64,000 bases of DNA from AC-32 sp963772975 (GTDB lineage: Bacteria > Actinomycetota > Thermoleophilia > Gaiellales > Gaiellaceae): NCBI GenBank assembly GCA_963772975.1, contig CAVYZH010000011.1, positions 310,001 to 374,000 of the forward strand, given 5' to 3'. This document shows positions 1 to 10,293 of this stretch, piece after piece; within the stretch, counting starts at the first letter, position 1, and each line of letters opens with the position of its first letter. Under the pieces are notes generated by a model that did not search any database, was not told the origin of the DNA, and saw only the letters and a list, made by a program, of their open reading frames with translations. The position numbers were made by a program, and so were the translations under genes.

Positions 1-824
1 TCTGGCGACCGATCGGCCTCGTCACGCTCGTCTTCTGCGGCCTGATCCTGGTCGAGCCCGACCTCGGCACGGCGATCGCGATCGTGGTGATGGTCGCCGC
101 GATGCTGCTCGTCGCGGGCACGCCCGGGCGCACGCTCGGCGCGGGGCTCGGGATCGTCGCCACGCTTGGCCTGCTAGCGGTCTGGCTCGAGCCCTACCGT
201 CGCGCACGCCTGTTCAGCTTCCTCAACCCCTGGCAGGACGCGCAGGGCGCCGGCTTCCAGACCGTGCAGGCGATGATCGGGCTCGGCTCAGGCGGGATCT
301 TCGGCGTCGGCCTCGGTCAGAGCGTCCAGAAGACGAACTACCTACCGGAGGCCCATACCGACATGATCTTCGCGATCATCGGCGAGGAGCTCGGCCTCGT
401 CGGGGCAACCGCCGTGATCGCCGCGTATTGCGTGTTCGCCTACCTCGGGCTCAAGATCGCGCTCCAATGCAAGGACCCCTTTGGCAAGCGGCTCGCCGCC
501 GGCTTGACCGCGCTCGTCTGCGGGCAGGCGGCGATCAACCTCGCGGCCGTGATGGGGCTCGCACCGCTGACCGGGATTCCGCTGCCGTTCGTCTCCTACG
601 GCGGCTCGAGCCTCGTGGTCGCGCTCGCCTGTGTCGGCATCCTCCTTAACATCGCGGGCAATGCACGAGCGGGAGCAAGAAGCGCCGGTGTTCCTGATCG
701 CAGCCGGCGGGACGGCGGGTCACGTCCTGCCCGCGCTCGCAATCGCTCGGGTGCTGCGCGACCACGGAGCACGCGTGACGTTCGCCGGGTCGCCGGATCG
801 CGCCGAGGCGCGACTGGTTCCTGA
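1..824 (+). CDS. ftsW: FtsW, lipid II polymerase of the SEDS family (3' part)
   Basis: C-terminal part of a SEDS glycosyltransferase that polymerises lipid II at the septum; the 5' end lies outside the window and the reading frame enters at base 3. Visible family motifs are LNPWQDAQGAGFQ, the stretch GLGSGGIFGVGLGQS, the PEAHTDMIFAIIGEE loop and the closing PFVSYGGSS, with several hydrophobic membrane segments between them. It sits directly before murG, as in many division clusters. The frame stays open 164 nt into murG and adds an Arg/Ser-rich tail that is just the out-of-frame reading of murG. A typical FtsW would end soon after the last membrane helix near 660, so the true tail may be shorter if a stop was lost or a base is wrong. 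Confidence 0.9.
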   Translation, partial: WRPIGLVTLVFCGLILVEPDLGTAIAIVVMVAAMLLVAGTPGRTLGAGLGIVATLGLLAVWLEPYRRARLFSFLNPWQDAQGAGFQTVQAMIGLGSGGIFGVGLGQSVQKTNYLPEAHTDMIFAIIGEELGLVGATAVIAAYCVFAYLGLKIALQCKDPFGKRLAAGLTALVCGQAAINLAAVMGLAPLTGIPLPFVSYGGSSLVVALACVGILLNIAGNARAGARSAGVPDRSRRDGGSRPARARNRSGAARPRSTRDVRRVAGSRRGATGS

Positions 825-1743
825 GGCCGGCTTCGAGCTCGACACCTTTCGTGTCAGCGGCCTGCCGCGCCGGCCCGGGGTCGAGCAGGCCCGTGCCGCG
901 TTGCGCGCGCTCGCCGCGCCGGCCGCCTGCGACCGGATCATCGCGAGGCGCCGGCCCGATGCGGTGCTCGGCGCGGGCGGGTACGTGGCCGGCCCAATGG
1001 TGGTAGCCGCGGCGCGTCGCCGGATCCCCACTGCAGTGACGGAGGCCGACGCCCACCTCGGTCTGGCCAACCGCCTCGCGGCGCCGTTCGCCAAGCGCGT
1101 CTTCCTCTCGTATCCGATCCCGGGGCGCAAGCCGCCGAAGTACGTGGTCACCGGTCGGCCAATCCCAGACAACGCGCGGCGTGTGCCTCGCGACGAGGCG
1201 CGCGCGCAGCTTGGACTGCCGGCGGAGGGGCCGGTGTTGCTCGTGGCCGGTGCGCTGGCCGGCGCGCGTTCGCTGAACGAGCTCGCGATCGAGGTCTTCG
1301 GCGAGAGCGGTCCCGCCGTCCTGCACATCTCGGGCGAGCGCGACTACGACGAGCTGCGGATGCGCGTCTCGCGCCCGGACTACGTGCTACTGCCGGTGCT
1401 CGACGGGCTCGGCGCGGCCTACAGTGCCGCAGACCTCGCGCTGATGCGCAGCGGCTCGACCGTCTGGGAGCTCGCGGCCGCAGGACTGCCGGCGGTGCTC
1501 GTGCCCTATCCGTTCGCGACGGCCGACCACCAGACCAAGAACGCGCGCTACTTCGAGTCCGCCGGCGGTGCGATCGTGATCCCGGAGAGCGAGCTCGGCC
1601 GCGTGCCCGAGACGGCTCGCTCGCTGCTCGACGATCCGGATCGGCTGGGGAAGATGAGCGCGGCGATGCTGAGCGTGGCGCGGCCGGATGCGGCGAAGCA
1701 GATCGCGGAGGAGCTGAGGGCGCTTGCGGCCGCTCGAGGGTAG
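661..1743 (+). CDS. murG: MurG, lipid II synthase
   Basis: UDP-GlcNAc:undecaprenyl-PP-MurNAc-pentapeptide GlcNAc transferase, a peripheral membrane GT-B enzyme that makes lipid II. Residues 9-20 show the N-terminal glycine-rich loop AAGGTAGHVLPA, and the C-terminal half carries the donor-site segment with MRSGSTVWELAAAGLP followed by LVPYPFATADHQTKNA. Length of 360 residues is normal. The ATG at 661 is chosen because it begins just before the conserved first strand; an in-frame upstream start at 631 would only add FtsW-overlapping sequence. It overlaps murC by 20 nt, so the cluster is probably one transcript. Confidence 0.95.
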   Translation: MHEREQEAPVFLIAAGGTAGHVLPALAIARVLRDHGARVTFAGSPDRAEARLVPEAGFELDTFRVSGLPRRPGVEQARAALRALAAPAACDRIIARRRPDAVLGAGGYVAGPMVVAAARRRIPTAVTEADAHLGLANRLAAPFAKRVFLSYPIPGRKPPKYVVTGRPIPDNARRVPRDEARAQLGLPAEGPVLLVAGALAGARSLNELAIEVFGESGPAVLHISGERDYDELRMRVSRPDYVLLPVLDGLGAAYSAADLALMRSGSTVWELAAAGLPAVLVPYPFATADHQTKNARYFESAGGAIVIPESELGRVPETARSLLDDPDRLGKMSAAMLSVARPDAAKQIAEELRALAAARG

Positions 1744-2939
1744 ACGCCTCTGGTTCGTCGGGATCGGCGGCGCGGGGATGAGCGCGCTCGCGCTGGTCGC
1801 GCACGAGTGGGGCGCCGAGGTCGGCGGCTCCGACCGCGCGTGCTCCTCGTACGTCGAGCGGCTCGAAGCGGCCGGGATCTCGGTCGCGATCGGGCACGAC
1901 GCTGCGAATGTCCCCGACGATGCAGAGGTGATCGTCTCCAGCGCGATCGCTCCGGACAACCCTGAAGTGTCACGCGCGCGCGTGAAGAAGAAGCGGGCGG
2001 AGCTGCTGGCCGAGCTCGTCGAGCTGCGGCCCTCGATCGTCGTCGCGGGGGCGCACGGCAAGACCACGACCACGGCGATGATCGCCTTCGCGCTCGATCG
2101 GCTCGGGCTCGATCCGGCCTTCCTGATCGGCGGCGAGGTCCCACAGCTCGGGGGCAACGCGCGCGCGGGGGAGGGGTGGCTCGTCGCCGAAGGCGACGAG
2201 TCGGACCGGTCGCTCGAGCTATTGCGACCGCAGATCGCAGTGCTGACCAACGTCGAGCTCGACCACCACGCGACCTTCGCCTCCGAGGCGGAGGTGCGCC
2301 GGTTGTTCGAGGACTGGCTTGCCCGGGCGAACGAGGTCGTGCGCGGGGATGAGCTCGAGCCCGTGCCGTTCGAGCTCACGGTCCCAGGCGAGCACAACCG
2401 CCGCAACGCGGCGACGGCGCTCGCGGCGCTCGAGGTCGCGGGCGTGCCGCGCGAGGAAGCCGAACGGCGTGCTGCCCGAGTTCGCAGGCGCCGGCAGGCG
2501 CTTCGAGCTGCGCGGCGAGCAGGGCGGGGTGCGGGTTTACGACGACTACGGGCACCATCCGCGGGAGGTGGCCGTGACGCTCGCGGCCGCGCGGGCCTCT
2601 GCCGGGGACGGTCGTGTGCTCGTCGTCTTCCAACCGCACCTCTACTCGCGCACGCGGCACCTGGCGCACGAGCTGGCGCAGGCGCTCGCGGCGGCCGACG
2701 CGGTCGCGGTGACGAGCGTCTACGCCGCGCGCGAGGAGCCGGTTGCCGGGGTCGAGGGCTCGCTCGTGGTCGAGGCACTCGCTGCGGAACGGCCGGGCAT
2801 GGCCGTCGCCTGGACGCCGGAGCTCGACGACGCGGTTCGCTTCCTCGCTCGGCGGGCGCGGCCGGGAGACCTCGTGCTGACGATCGGCGCAGGCGACGTC
2901 GAGCGCGCAGGCCCGCTGCTGCTCGAGGAGCTCGCGTGA
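1724..2939 (+). CDS. murC: MurC, UDP-MurNAc-L-alanine ligase, with a frameshift
   Basis: Mur ligase that adds L-Ala to UDP-MurNAc. The first part (TTG at 1724) shows the nucleotide-sugar domain FVGIGGAGMSALA, the P-loop GAHGKTTTTAM and NVELDHHATF. The ligase C-terminal domain, with AGAGRRFELRG and VYDDYGHHPREV, is in the next forward frame, so a +1 change of frame is needed between about 2462 and 2480. Without it the first frame stays open right through murB and gives an artificial MurC-MurB fusion of 697 codons. The central domain is also short: only about 30 residues separate the ATFAS segment from the PGEHNRRNA helix. The gene is normally essential, so a sequencing error is the first explanation; programmed frameshifting is less likely. 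It ends in a GTGA overlap with murB. Confidence 0.85.
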
Positions 2940-3817
2940 AGATCGAGGAAGGCGTCGAGCTCTCACGCTTTACGACGCTTGGCGCCGGTGGGCCGGCGAA
3001 GGCGTTCGCGCGGCCGGAGTCGGTCGAGGAGCTCGAAGAGGCGCTCGCCTGGGCCCGTGAGCACGACCTGCCGGTGGCGACCGTCGGCCTGGGCTCGAAC
3101 CTGCTCGTCGCGGACGACGGATTCGACGGGCTGGTGCTCAAGCTCGGCGGCGAGCTGGCCGAGGCGCGTGTCGAGGGAGAACGGCTGCTCGCGGGTGGCG
3201 GTGCCGCCAACGCGGTCTGCCTGCACCGCGTGCGCGGCGCGGGCCTCGGGGGGTTCGAGTTCGCTTGCGCGATCCCGGGCACGATCGGGGGCGGCGTCTG
3301 GATGAACGCGGGCGCCTACGGCAGCGACTGGGCCACGATTCTCGATCGCGCGCTCGTGGTTGACGAGCAGGGTGGTCGGTGGTTGACGAGGGACGAGTTG
3401 GGCCTCAGCTACCGGCACTCGGAGCTGCGCCACGGCCAGGTCGTCGCAGGCGCCGAGTTCACGTTGGAACCGCTGCCGGAGGAGCAGATCAGGGCGAACG
3501 TTGCCCGGCTCCAGGCGCTGCGCAAGGCCGCGCAGCCGACGAACAAGCGCACGTTCGGGAGCGTCTTCAAGAACCCGAAGCACGAGCTCAGCGCGGGCCG
3601 GATGCTCGAGGCCTGCGGACTCAAAGGGCACCGGATCGGCGGGGCGCAGATCTCGCCGCGCCACGCGAACTTCATCGAGAACGCGGATGGAGCCCGTGCG
3701 GGCGACGCGGTCGCGCTGATGGCCGAGGCGCGGAGGCGGGCGCTGGAGCAGTACGGAGTCGAGCTCGTGCACGAGGTCGAGTTCCTGGGTCCGCTCGAGC
3801 TGCCGCCGCTGCGGTAG
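2936..3817 (+). CDS. murB: MurB, UDP-N-acetylenolpyruvoylglucosamine reductase
   Basis: FAD-dependent reductase that completes UDP-MurNAc synthesis. The start is the GTG at 2936, overlapping the murC stop by GTGA, which gives VKIEEGVELSRFTTLGAGGP at the N-terminus, the usual first motif. The FAD-binding VGLGSNLLV and the segment IPGTIGGGVWMNAGAYG follow. The motif GSVFKNP, with the catalytic serine of the type II enzymes, is near residue 205, and QISPRHANFI near 240. At 293 residues the length is normal. Confidence 0.95.
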   Translation: MKIEEGVELSRFTTLGAGGPAKAFARPESVEELEEALAWAREHDLPVATVGLGSNLLVADDGFDGLVLKLGGELAEARVEGERLLAGGGAANAVCLHRVRGAGLGGFEFACAIPGTIGGGVWMNAGAYGSDWATILDRALVVDEQGGRWLTRDELGLSYRHSELRHGQVVAGAEFTLEPLPEEQIRANVARLQALRKAAQPTNKRTFGSVFKNPKHELSAGRMLEACGLKGHRIGGAQISPRHANFIENADGARAGDAVALMAEARRRALEQYGVELVHEVEFLGPLELPPLR

Positions 3818-3848
3818 GAGCGGCAAGCGCCGCGGCGAAAGCCGCGCA

Positions 3849-4667
3849 GTGCCTCCGCGCAGCTCTCAGCGTCCCCGCGCTCGCGCCGCGGTCGTCCACC
3901 TGCCGGCGCTCGAGCGCCCGGCGGTCCTGCGCTTGCTCCCTTCCGGCCGCTCGCTGCTCGTTGGCTTCGCGATCGTGCTCGGCGCCGTCGGGCTCTACCT
4001 GCTCGCGCGCTCGACGCCGATGTTCGCCGTCCAGGAGATCGAGGTCGAGGGCGCGCCTCCGGCAGTCGCCGCCCATGTGCGCGCGGCGCTCGCACCGATC
4101 GAGGGCCAGAGCCTGCTCACGCTGAACAGTGGCGAGGTCGAGCGGCGGTTGGCGAAGCTGCCCGACGTGGCGGCTGCCGGTTACGACCGCAACTTTCCGC
4201 ACAGCTTGCGGGTGACGGTTCGGCCCGAGCACGCTGTTGCCGTCGCGCGCCGCGGCTCGAAGGCCTGGCTGGTTGCCTCTAGCACCCGCACGATCGCGGA
4301 AGTGCCACTCGGCACGCATCCGGAGTTGCCGCGCGTCTGGCTGGCGCACTCCGGCGAGCCCGAGGTGGGCGCGTTGCTGACCGATCGTTTCGGCCTGCGT
4401 GCGGTACGGGCGCTGGCCTTCGCGCGCACGGCGGGCTTCAAGGGGCAGGTGCGGATGGTGCGCGTGCGCGAGCGTGACCTGACCTTCCGCCTCGGCTCAG
4501 GGCTCGAGCTGCGACTGGGCGCGCTGCGGGCAATCCCCCTGAAGCTCGCGATCGCGCAGCGGGTCGTCCCGGGACTGCTCGCTCAGGGCGGATACCTCTA
4601 CCTCGACGTGAGCGTTCCGGCCAGGCCGGTGGCAGGTACAACCCTAAACTCTCAGCCAAAGCCTTAG
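3849..4667 (+). CDS. ftsQ: FtsQ/DivIB division protein
   Basis: Bitopic division protein that bridges cytoplasmic and periplasmic parts of the divisome. A basic N-terminal cytoplasmic stretch is followed by one membrane helix at about residues 36-55 (LLVGFAIVLGAVGLYLLA) and then a POTRA domain starting at FAVQEIEVEGAPP. The segment LPDVAAAGYDRNFPHSLRV matches the conserved end of the POTRA region. GTG at 3849 is the first plausible start and lies 31 nt after murB. Neither ddl nor ftsA is present between murB and ftsZ. Confidence 0.88.
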   Translation: MPPRSSQRPRARAAVVHLPALERPAVLRLLPSGRSLLVGFAIVLGAVGLYLLARSTPMFAVQEIEVEGAPPAVAAHVRAALAPIEGQSLLTLNSGEVERRLAKLPDVAAAGYDRNFPHSLRVTVRPEHAVAVARRGSKAWLVASSTRTIAEVPLGTHPELPRVWLAHSGEPEVGALLTDRFGLRAVRALAFARTAGFKGQVRMVRVRERDLTFRLGSGLELRLGALRAIPLKLAIAQRVVPGLLAQGGYLYLDVSVPARPVAGTTLNSQPKP

Positions 4668-4688
4668 AGTTGTGCCGTCGATACTCCG

Positions 4689-4717
4689 TTGACAGGGGCC
4701 CTCCGGAGGCGTACCCT
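4689..4717 (+). promoter_or_regulatory. Housekeeping-type promoter upstream of ftsZ
   Basis: A perfect -35 hexamer TTGACA at 4689-4694 is followed, after 17 nt, by TACCCT at 4712-4717. Transcription would begin near 4724 and leave a leader of about 40 nt before the ftsZ start. This differs from most genes here, where the -10 lies directly in front of the start codon. Confidence 0.7.
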
Positions 4718-4766
4718 GCCATGCGCTGAAGACGTACTGTCCACTAAAGCTTGAGGTAGAGACGGG

Positions 4767-5852
4767 TTGAGCGTGCGGGATCAAAGCGGTAACTATCTGG
4801 CCCTGATCAAGGTCGTTGGTGTCGGCGGTGGCGGCTCGAATGCCGTCAACCGAATGGTCGACGCCGGTCTTTCGGGCTGCGAGTTCATCGCGGTCAACAC
4901 CGACGCACAGGCGCTGTTGATGTGCGACGCCGACGTCAAGATGCCGATCGGCTCCGACGTCACCCGCGGCCTGGGCGCGGGCGCCGACCCGTCGGTTGGT
5001 CGCTCCGCCGCCGAGGAGAGCCGTGACGAGCTGAAGGAGGCGCTGAAGGGCGCCGACATGGTCTTCGTCACCGCCGGCGAGGGCGGCGGTACGGGTACCG
5101 GCGCTGCGCCGGTGGTCGCAAGGCTCGCGCACGAGATCGGCGCCCTCACCGTGGGCGTGGTCACGAAGCCGTTCAGCTTCGAGGGCCGGCGTCGCGCCGA
5201 GGTCGCCTCGCGCGGTGTCGACGAACTGCGCGACGAGGTCGATACGCTGATCGTGATCGAGAACGACCGCCTGCTGCAGGTGGTCGAGAAGCGCACCTCG
5301 ATCGTAGACGCCTTCAACGTCGCCGACGACGTCCTGCGCCAGGGCGTGCAGGGCATCACCGACCTGATCACGATCCCCGGCCTGGTCAACCTCGACTTCG
5401 CCGACGTGCGGACGATCATGAACGAGGCGGGCTCGGCGCTGATGGGAATCGGCACGGCCTCCGGCGAGAACCGCGCGACCGAGGCGGCGCGCGCCGCGGT
5501 CTCGTCGCCGCTGCTCGAGTCGTCGATCGAAGGCGCGACCGGCATCCTGCTGAACGTGACCGGCGGTACCGACATCGGGCTGTTCGAGGTAAACGAGGCT
5601 GCGCAGGTCGTGACCTCGGCCGCCGACCAGAACGCGAACGTCATCTTCGGCGCGGTGATCGACGAGAACCAGAGCGACGAGATTCGCGTGACGGTGATCG
5701 CCACCGGCTTCGGCCCGGCGCGGCTCAAGCGCCGCCGCCGCACGGAAGAGCCGTCTGACGAGCCGAAGGAAGAGGGCCAGCGCGAACAGCCCGTCGAGGC
5801 GTTCGAGCTCTCTGACGGCGTGCTCGAAGTGCCGTCGTTCCTGCGGGACTAA
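4767..5852 (+). CDS. ftsZ: FtsZ, tubulin-like division GTPase
   Basis: Cytoplasmic GTPase that forms the Z-ring. The N-terminal VVGVGGGGSNAVNRM nucleotide loop, the tubulin signature GGGTGTGAAPVV at about residues 109-120, the loop with NVDFADV-type sequence NLDFADVRTIM and a charged linker are all visible. The last residues LEVPSFLRD form the C-terminal peptide that binds FtsA or SepF. At 361 residues it is slightly short but complete. TTG at 4767 is the called start; a GTG at 4773 is possible. It has its own promoter and a strong terminator downstream. Confidence 0.96.
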   Translation: MSVRDQSGNYLALIKVVGVGGGGSNAVNRMVDAGLSGCEFIAVNTDAQALLMCDADVKMPIGSDVTRGLGAGADPSVGRSAAEESRDELKEALKGADMVFVTAGEGGGTGTGAAPVVARLAHEIGALTVGVVTKPFSFEGRRRAEVASRGVDELRDEVDTLIVIENDRLLQVVEKRTSIVDAFNVADDVLRQGVQGITDLITIPGLVNLDFADVRTIMNEAGSALMGIGTASGENRATEAARAAVSSPLLESSIEGATGILLNVTGGTDIGLFEVNEAAQVVTSAADQNANVIFGAVIDENQSDEIRVTVIATGFGPARLKRRRRTEEPSDEPKEEGQREQPVEAFELSDGVLEVPSFLRD

Positions 5853-5912
5853 GCGAGTTTCGCAATCGATGTTTAACCGCCGCGTAGAGCGGCAAGTATT
5901 TGCGTGCCCTCT

Positions 5913-5937
5913 CGGATCGACCGTAGCGGTTGATCCG
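5913..5937 (+). repeat. Hairpin in the ftsZ 3' region
   Basis: An 11-bp inverted repeat (5913-5923 and 5927-5937, one G-U pair) with loop TAG. It is the first of two hairpins between ftsZ and gcvT. It could stabilise the ftsZ transcript end or act with the terminator that follows. Confidence 0.5.
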
Positions 5938-5952
5938 CGATGACCCGGTCCG

Positions 5953-6000
5953 GCCGCCCCGGCCTCGACTCCCCAGTCGAAGCCGGGGCGGCTCCCTTTT
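5953..6000 (+). terminator. Intrinsic terminator after ftsZ
   Basis: A stem of 18 nt per arm (5953-5970 and 5975-5992, one mismatch) with a CCCC loop is followed by CTCCCTTTT. It closes the ftsZ transcript and separates it from the glycine cleavage genes. Confidence 0.85.
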
Positions 6001-6009
6001 CGGCTCCAT

Positions 6010-6015
6010 TAGCAT
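6010..6015 (+). promoter_or_regulatory. Leaderless-type -10 element of gcvT
   Basis: TAGCAT lies 9 nt before the gcvT ATG. The position matches the -10 elements seen directly in front of many other start codons in this window. Confidence 0.45.
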
Positions 6016-6024
6016 CAGCGGCCG

Positions 6025-7077
6025 ATGCAGACGCTGCTCCGAACGCCGTTGTACGACCGTCACGTTGCGCTTGGCGCGCGGCTCGTTCCGTTTGCCGGCT
6101 GGGAGATGCCCGTGCAGTACGAGGGCGTGATCCCGGAGCACCGCGCCGTCCGCACCGACGCCGGCGCCTTCGACGTCTCGCACATGGGCGAGCTGATCGT
6201 CGAAGGCACGGGCGCGCTGGAGTTCCTCCAGTCGGTGCTCTCGAACGACGTCGAGCGGCTCGAACCCGGTCTCGCCCAGTACACGCTGCTGACGAACGAG
6301 CAGGGTGGGATCGTCGACGACCTGATCGTCTACGAGCTCGCGCCGGAGCGGTTCCTGCTGATCGTGAACGCCTCGAACCGCGAGGCCGACTTTGCCTGGC
6401 TCCGCGAGCGTGAGCCCGACGACGCAGAGGTGCGCGACGTCTCGGACGAGTACGCGCTGATCGCGGTGCAGGGACCACGGGCGCTGGAGCGGCTGGGTCT
6501 GCCCGCTGCGCCTGCCTTCACCTTCGCCGAGGGCGAGATCGACGGCGTCGCCTGCACCGTCAACCGCACCGGTTACACCGGTGAGGAGGGCGTCGAGCTG
6601 CTCGTCGCCACCGACGCGGCGGGAGAGATGTGGGATCGCGTGCTGGAGCGCGGCATCGTCCCGTGCGGGCTCGGTGCCCGCGACACGCTGCGACTCGAGG
6701 TCTGCTACCCGCTGCACGGCAACGACATCTCGCCCGAGACCGATGCGATCTCGGCCGGCCTCGGCTGGGTCTGCGCGCTCGACACCGGGTTCACCGGCGC
6801 CGACGATCTGCGGCGGATCAAGGAGGCCGGGCCCGAGCGGAAGCTGTCAGCCTTCGTGATGGAAGAGGCCGGGATCCCGCGCCAGGGGATGCCGATCGTC
6901 GAAGGCGGCGAGGTGACGTCCGGCTCGCACTCGCCGATGCTGGAGCGCGGGATCGGCCTCGGCTACGTTCCGGCCGAGCTGGCGCAGCCCGAGACGGAGC
7001 TGACGATCGACGTGCGCGGCCGCAACCGGCGCGCCCGTGTGGTGAAGAAGCCGATCTACTCGCGAGAGGAGCGCTGA
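6025..7077 (+). CDS. gcvT: GcvT, aminomethyltransferase (T-protein)
   Basis: Transfers the methylene group from aminomethyl-lipoyl H-protein to tetrahydrofolate and releases ammonia. Residues 3-20 contain TLLRTPLYDRHVALGARLVPF; the folate-binding segment FDVSHMGEL is near residue 50, and the later NRTGYTGEEGVELL and the GLGARDTLRLE segment are standard. Length of 350 residues is typical. ATG at 6025 lies 9 nt after a TAGCAT -10 element, so this is probably the promoter-proximal gene of the gcvT-gcvH-gcvPA-gcvPB unit. It overlaps gcvH by 1 nt. Confidence 0.96.
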   Translation: MQTLLRTPLYDRHVALGARLVPFAGWEMPVQYEGVIPEHRAVRTDAGAFDVSHMGELIVEGTGALEFLQSVLSNDVERLEPGLAQYTLLTNEQGGIVDDLIVYELAPERFLLIVNASNREADFAWLREREPDDAEVRDVSDEYALIAVQGPRALERLGLPAAPAFTFAEGEIDGVACTVNRTGYTGEEGVELLVATDAAGEMWDRVLERGIVPCGLGARDTLRLEVCYPLHGNDISPETDAISAGLGWVCALDTGFTGADDLRRIKEAGPERKLSAFVMEEAGIPRQGMPIVEGGEVTSGSHSPMLERGIGLGYVPAELAQPETELTIDVRGRNRRARVVKKPIYSREER

Positions 7078-7475
7078 TGGCCGCGGCCGAGAGCTACCCG
7101 GACGACCTTCGCTACCACCCCGAGCACGACTGGGCCCGGGTCGAGGGCGGCGAGGCGACGCTCGGGATCACCTGGTTCGCGCAGGACGCGCTCGGCGAGC
7201 TGGTGCATTTCGAGCCTCCCGAGGATGGTGCGACGCTGACCAAGAATCAGGCGTACGCCGAGGTCGAGTCGGTCAAGGCCGTTTCCGACGTGATCGCTCC
7301 GCTCTCGGGCGAGGTGCTCGAGGTCAACCGCGCCGTGGCCGACGCGCCCGAGACCGTGAACGACGACCCGTACGGCGAGGGTTGGCTCGTACGCGTGCGG
7401 CTGACGGATCCCAGGGAGGCCGGCGCGTTGATGGATGCAGAGGCGTACAAGCAGCACCTGGCCGAGCAGGGGTGA
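7077..7475 (+). CDS. gcvH: GcvH, lipoyl carrier H-protein
   Basis: Small lipoylated carrier that shuttles the aminomethyl group between P- and T-proteins. The attachment lysine is in EVESVKAVSDV, near residue 64, and the N-terminal part (YHPEHDWARVEGGEATLGIT) is the classical H-protein opening. It is 132 residues long. The ATG overlaps the gcvT stop, and the gene ends in a GTGA overlap with gcvPA, so the three reading frames are translationally coupled. Confidence 0.97.
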   Translation: MAAAESYPDDLRYHPEHDWARVEGGEATLGITWFAQDALGELVHFEPPEDGATLTKNQAYAEVESVKAVSDVIAPLSGEVLEVNRAVADAPETVNDDPYGEGWLVRVRLTDPREAGALMDAEAYKQHLAEQG

Positions 7476-8790
7476 GCTACCTCGCGCTGACCGACGCCGA
7501 CCGGGAGGCGATGCTCGAGACGATCGGTGTCTCCTCGGTCGAAGAGCTGTTCGCGGACCTGCCGGTCGACGTGCGTCTCGGACGGGAGCTAAAGCTGCCG
7601 CCGGCGATGTCCGAGCAGGAGTTGAACGCGTACTTCGGGTCGCTGGCGGCCGAGAACGCGCACGTCGGCGCTGAGCTGTCGTTCCTCGGCGCGGGCATGT
7701 ACGACCACTACGTGCCCGCGATCGTCGACGCCGTGTTACAGCGCGGTGAGTTCCTGACCGCGTACACGCCGTACCAGCCCGAGCTCAGCCAGGGCGTGCT
7801 GCAGGCGATCTTCGAGTACCAGACCGCGATCTGCGAGCTGACCGGGATGGACGTCTCGAACGCCTCCGGCTACGACGGCACGACCGTCGCCGCGGATGCC
7901 TGCTTCATCGCCAAGCACGCGACCGGTCGCTCGAAGGTCGTCGTCACCGAGGCGACGAACCCGCAGGTCCGGCAAGTCGTGAAGACGTTCGCGCCCGGCT
8001 TCGGGCTCGAGGTCGTCGAGGTGCCGAATCGCAACGGCGCGACCGATCCGGACGAGCTCCGTGAAGCGGCCGCCGACGCGGCCTGCGTGATCTTCCAGCA
8101 CCCGAACTTCTTCGGGGTGCTCGAGCCGGCGCCGGAGCTCGCCGCGGCCGCGAACGAGGCGGAGGCACTGCCGGTCGCCCACGTCGACCCGCTCTCGCTC
8201 GGGGTGCTCGAGCCGCCGGGGAACTACGGCTGCGCGATCGCGATCGGCGAGGGGCAGTCGGCGGGGAACTACCTCTCCTACGGCGGGCCGCACTACGGGT
8301 TCCTCGCGGCACGCTCCGAGTTCATCCGGCGGATGCCCGGACGGATCGTCGGCGAGACCACTGACGCCGCGGGGAACCGCGGCTATGTCCTCACCCTCCA
8401 GACGCGCGAACAGCACATCAGGCGCGAGAAGGCGACCTCCAACATCACCACCAACCAGACGCTGCTGGCGCTGGCCGGTCTCGTCTACCTCTCGTGGCTC
8501 GGGCCGGAGGGGCTCAGGGAGGTGGGGGAGACCTGCATGAGCCTCGCCGAGCACGCGAAAGAGCGGCTCGGGCTCCCGCTTGCGTTTGCAGATCGGCAAA
8601 CATTCAAGGAGTTTGCAGTGCGCGTCGGACGGCCAGCGCAGGAGGTCATCCGAGCGGCCCGCGAGCGGGGCGTGCACCCCGGTTACCCGCTCGGACGCGA
8701 CTACCCGGGGATGGACGACGTATTGCTGGTGGCGCTGACCGAGAAGCGGACGCCGGACGAGATCGACCGCCTGGCGGAGGTGCTGGCGGC

Positions 8791-8794
<4 letters not shown>
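7472..8794 (+). CDS. gcvPA: Glycine decarboxylase subunit 1 (P-protein alpha)
   Basis: Non-catalytic-lysine half of the split PLP-dependent glycine decarboxylase. Motifs include FLGAGMYDHYVPAIVD near residue 70, the TAYTPYQPELSQG segment, SNASGYDGTTVAADA, and QTREQHIRREKATSNITTNQ in the C-terminal third. GTG at 7472 overlaps the gcvH stop by GTGA; the protein is 440 residues. It works with the subunit encoded next. Confidence 0.96.

Positions 8795-10292
<1,498 letters not shown>

Positions 10293-10293
<1 letters not shown>

Noticed and set aside
1724..3817. A single 697-residue MurC-MurB fusion protein
   Set aside because: The middle 150 residues are Arg-rich nonsense and the real MurC C-terminal domain is in another frame. 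The fusion is created by the frameshift.
5860..6024. Glycine riboswitch upstream of gcvT
   Set aside because: The hairpins present do not show the conserved glycine riboswitch core, and a -10 element lies only 9 nt before the gcvT start, leaving no room for a leader.
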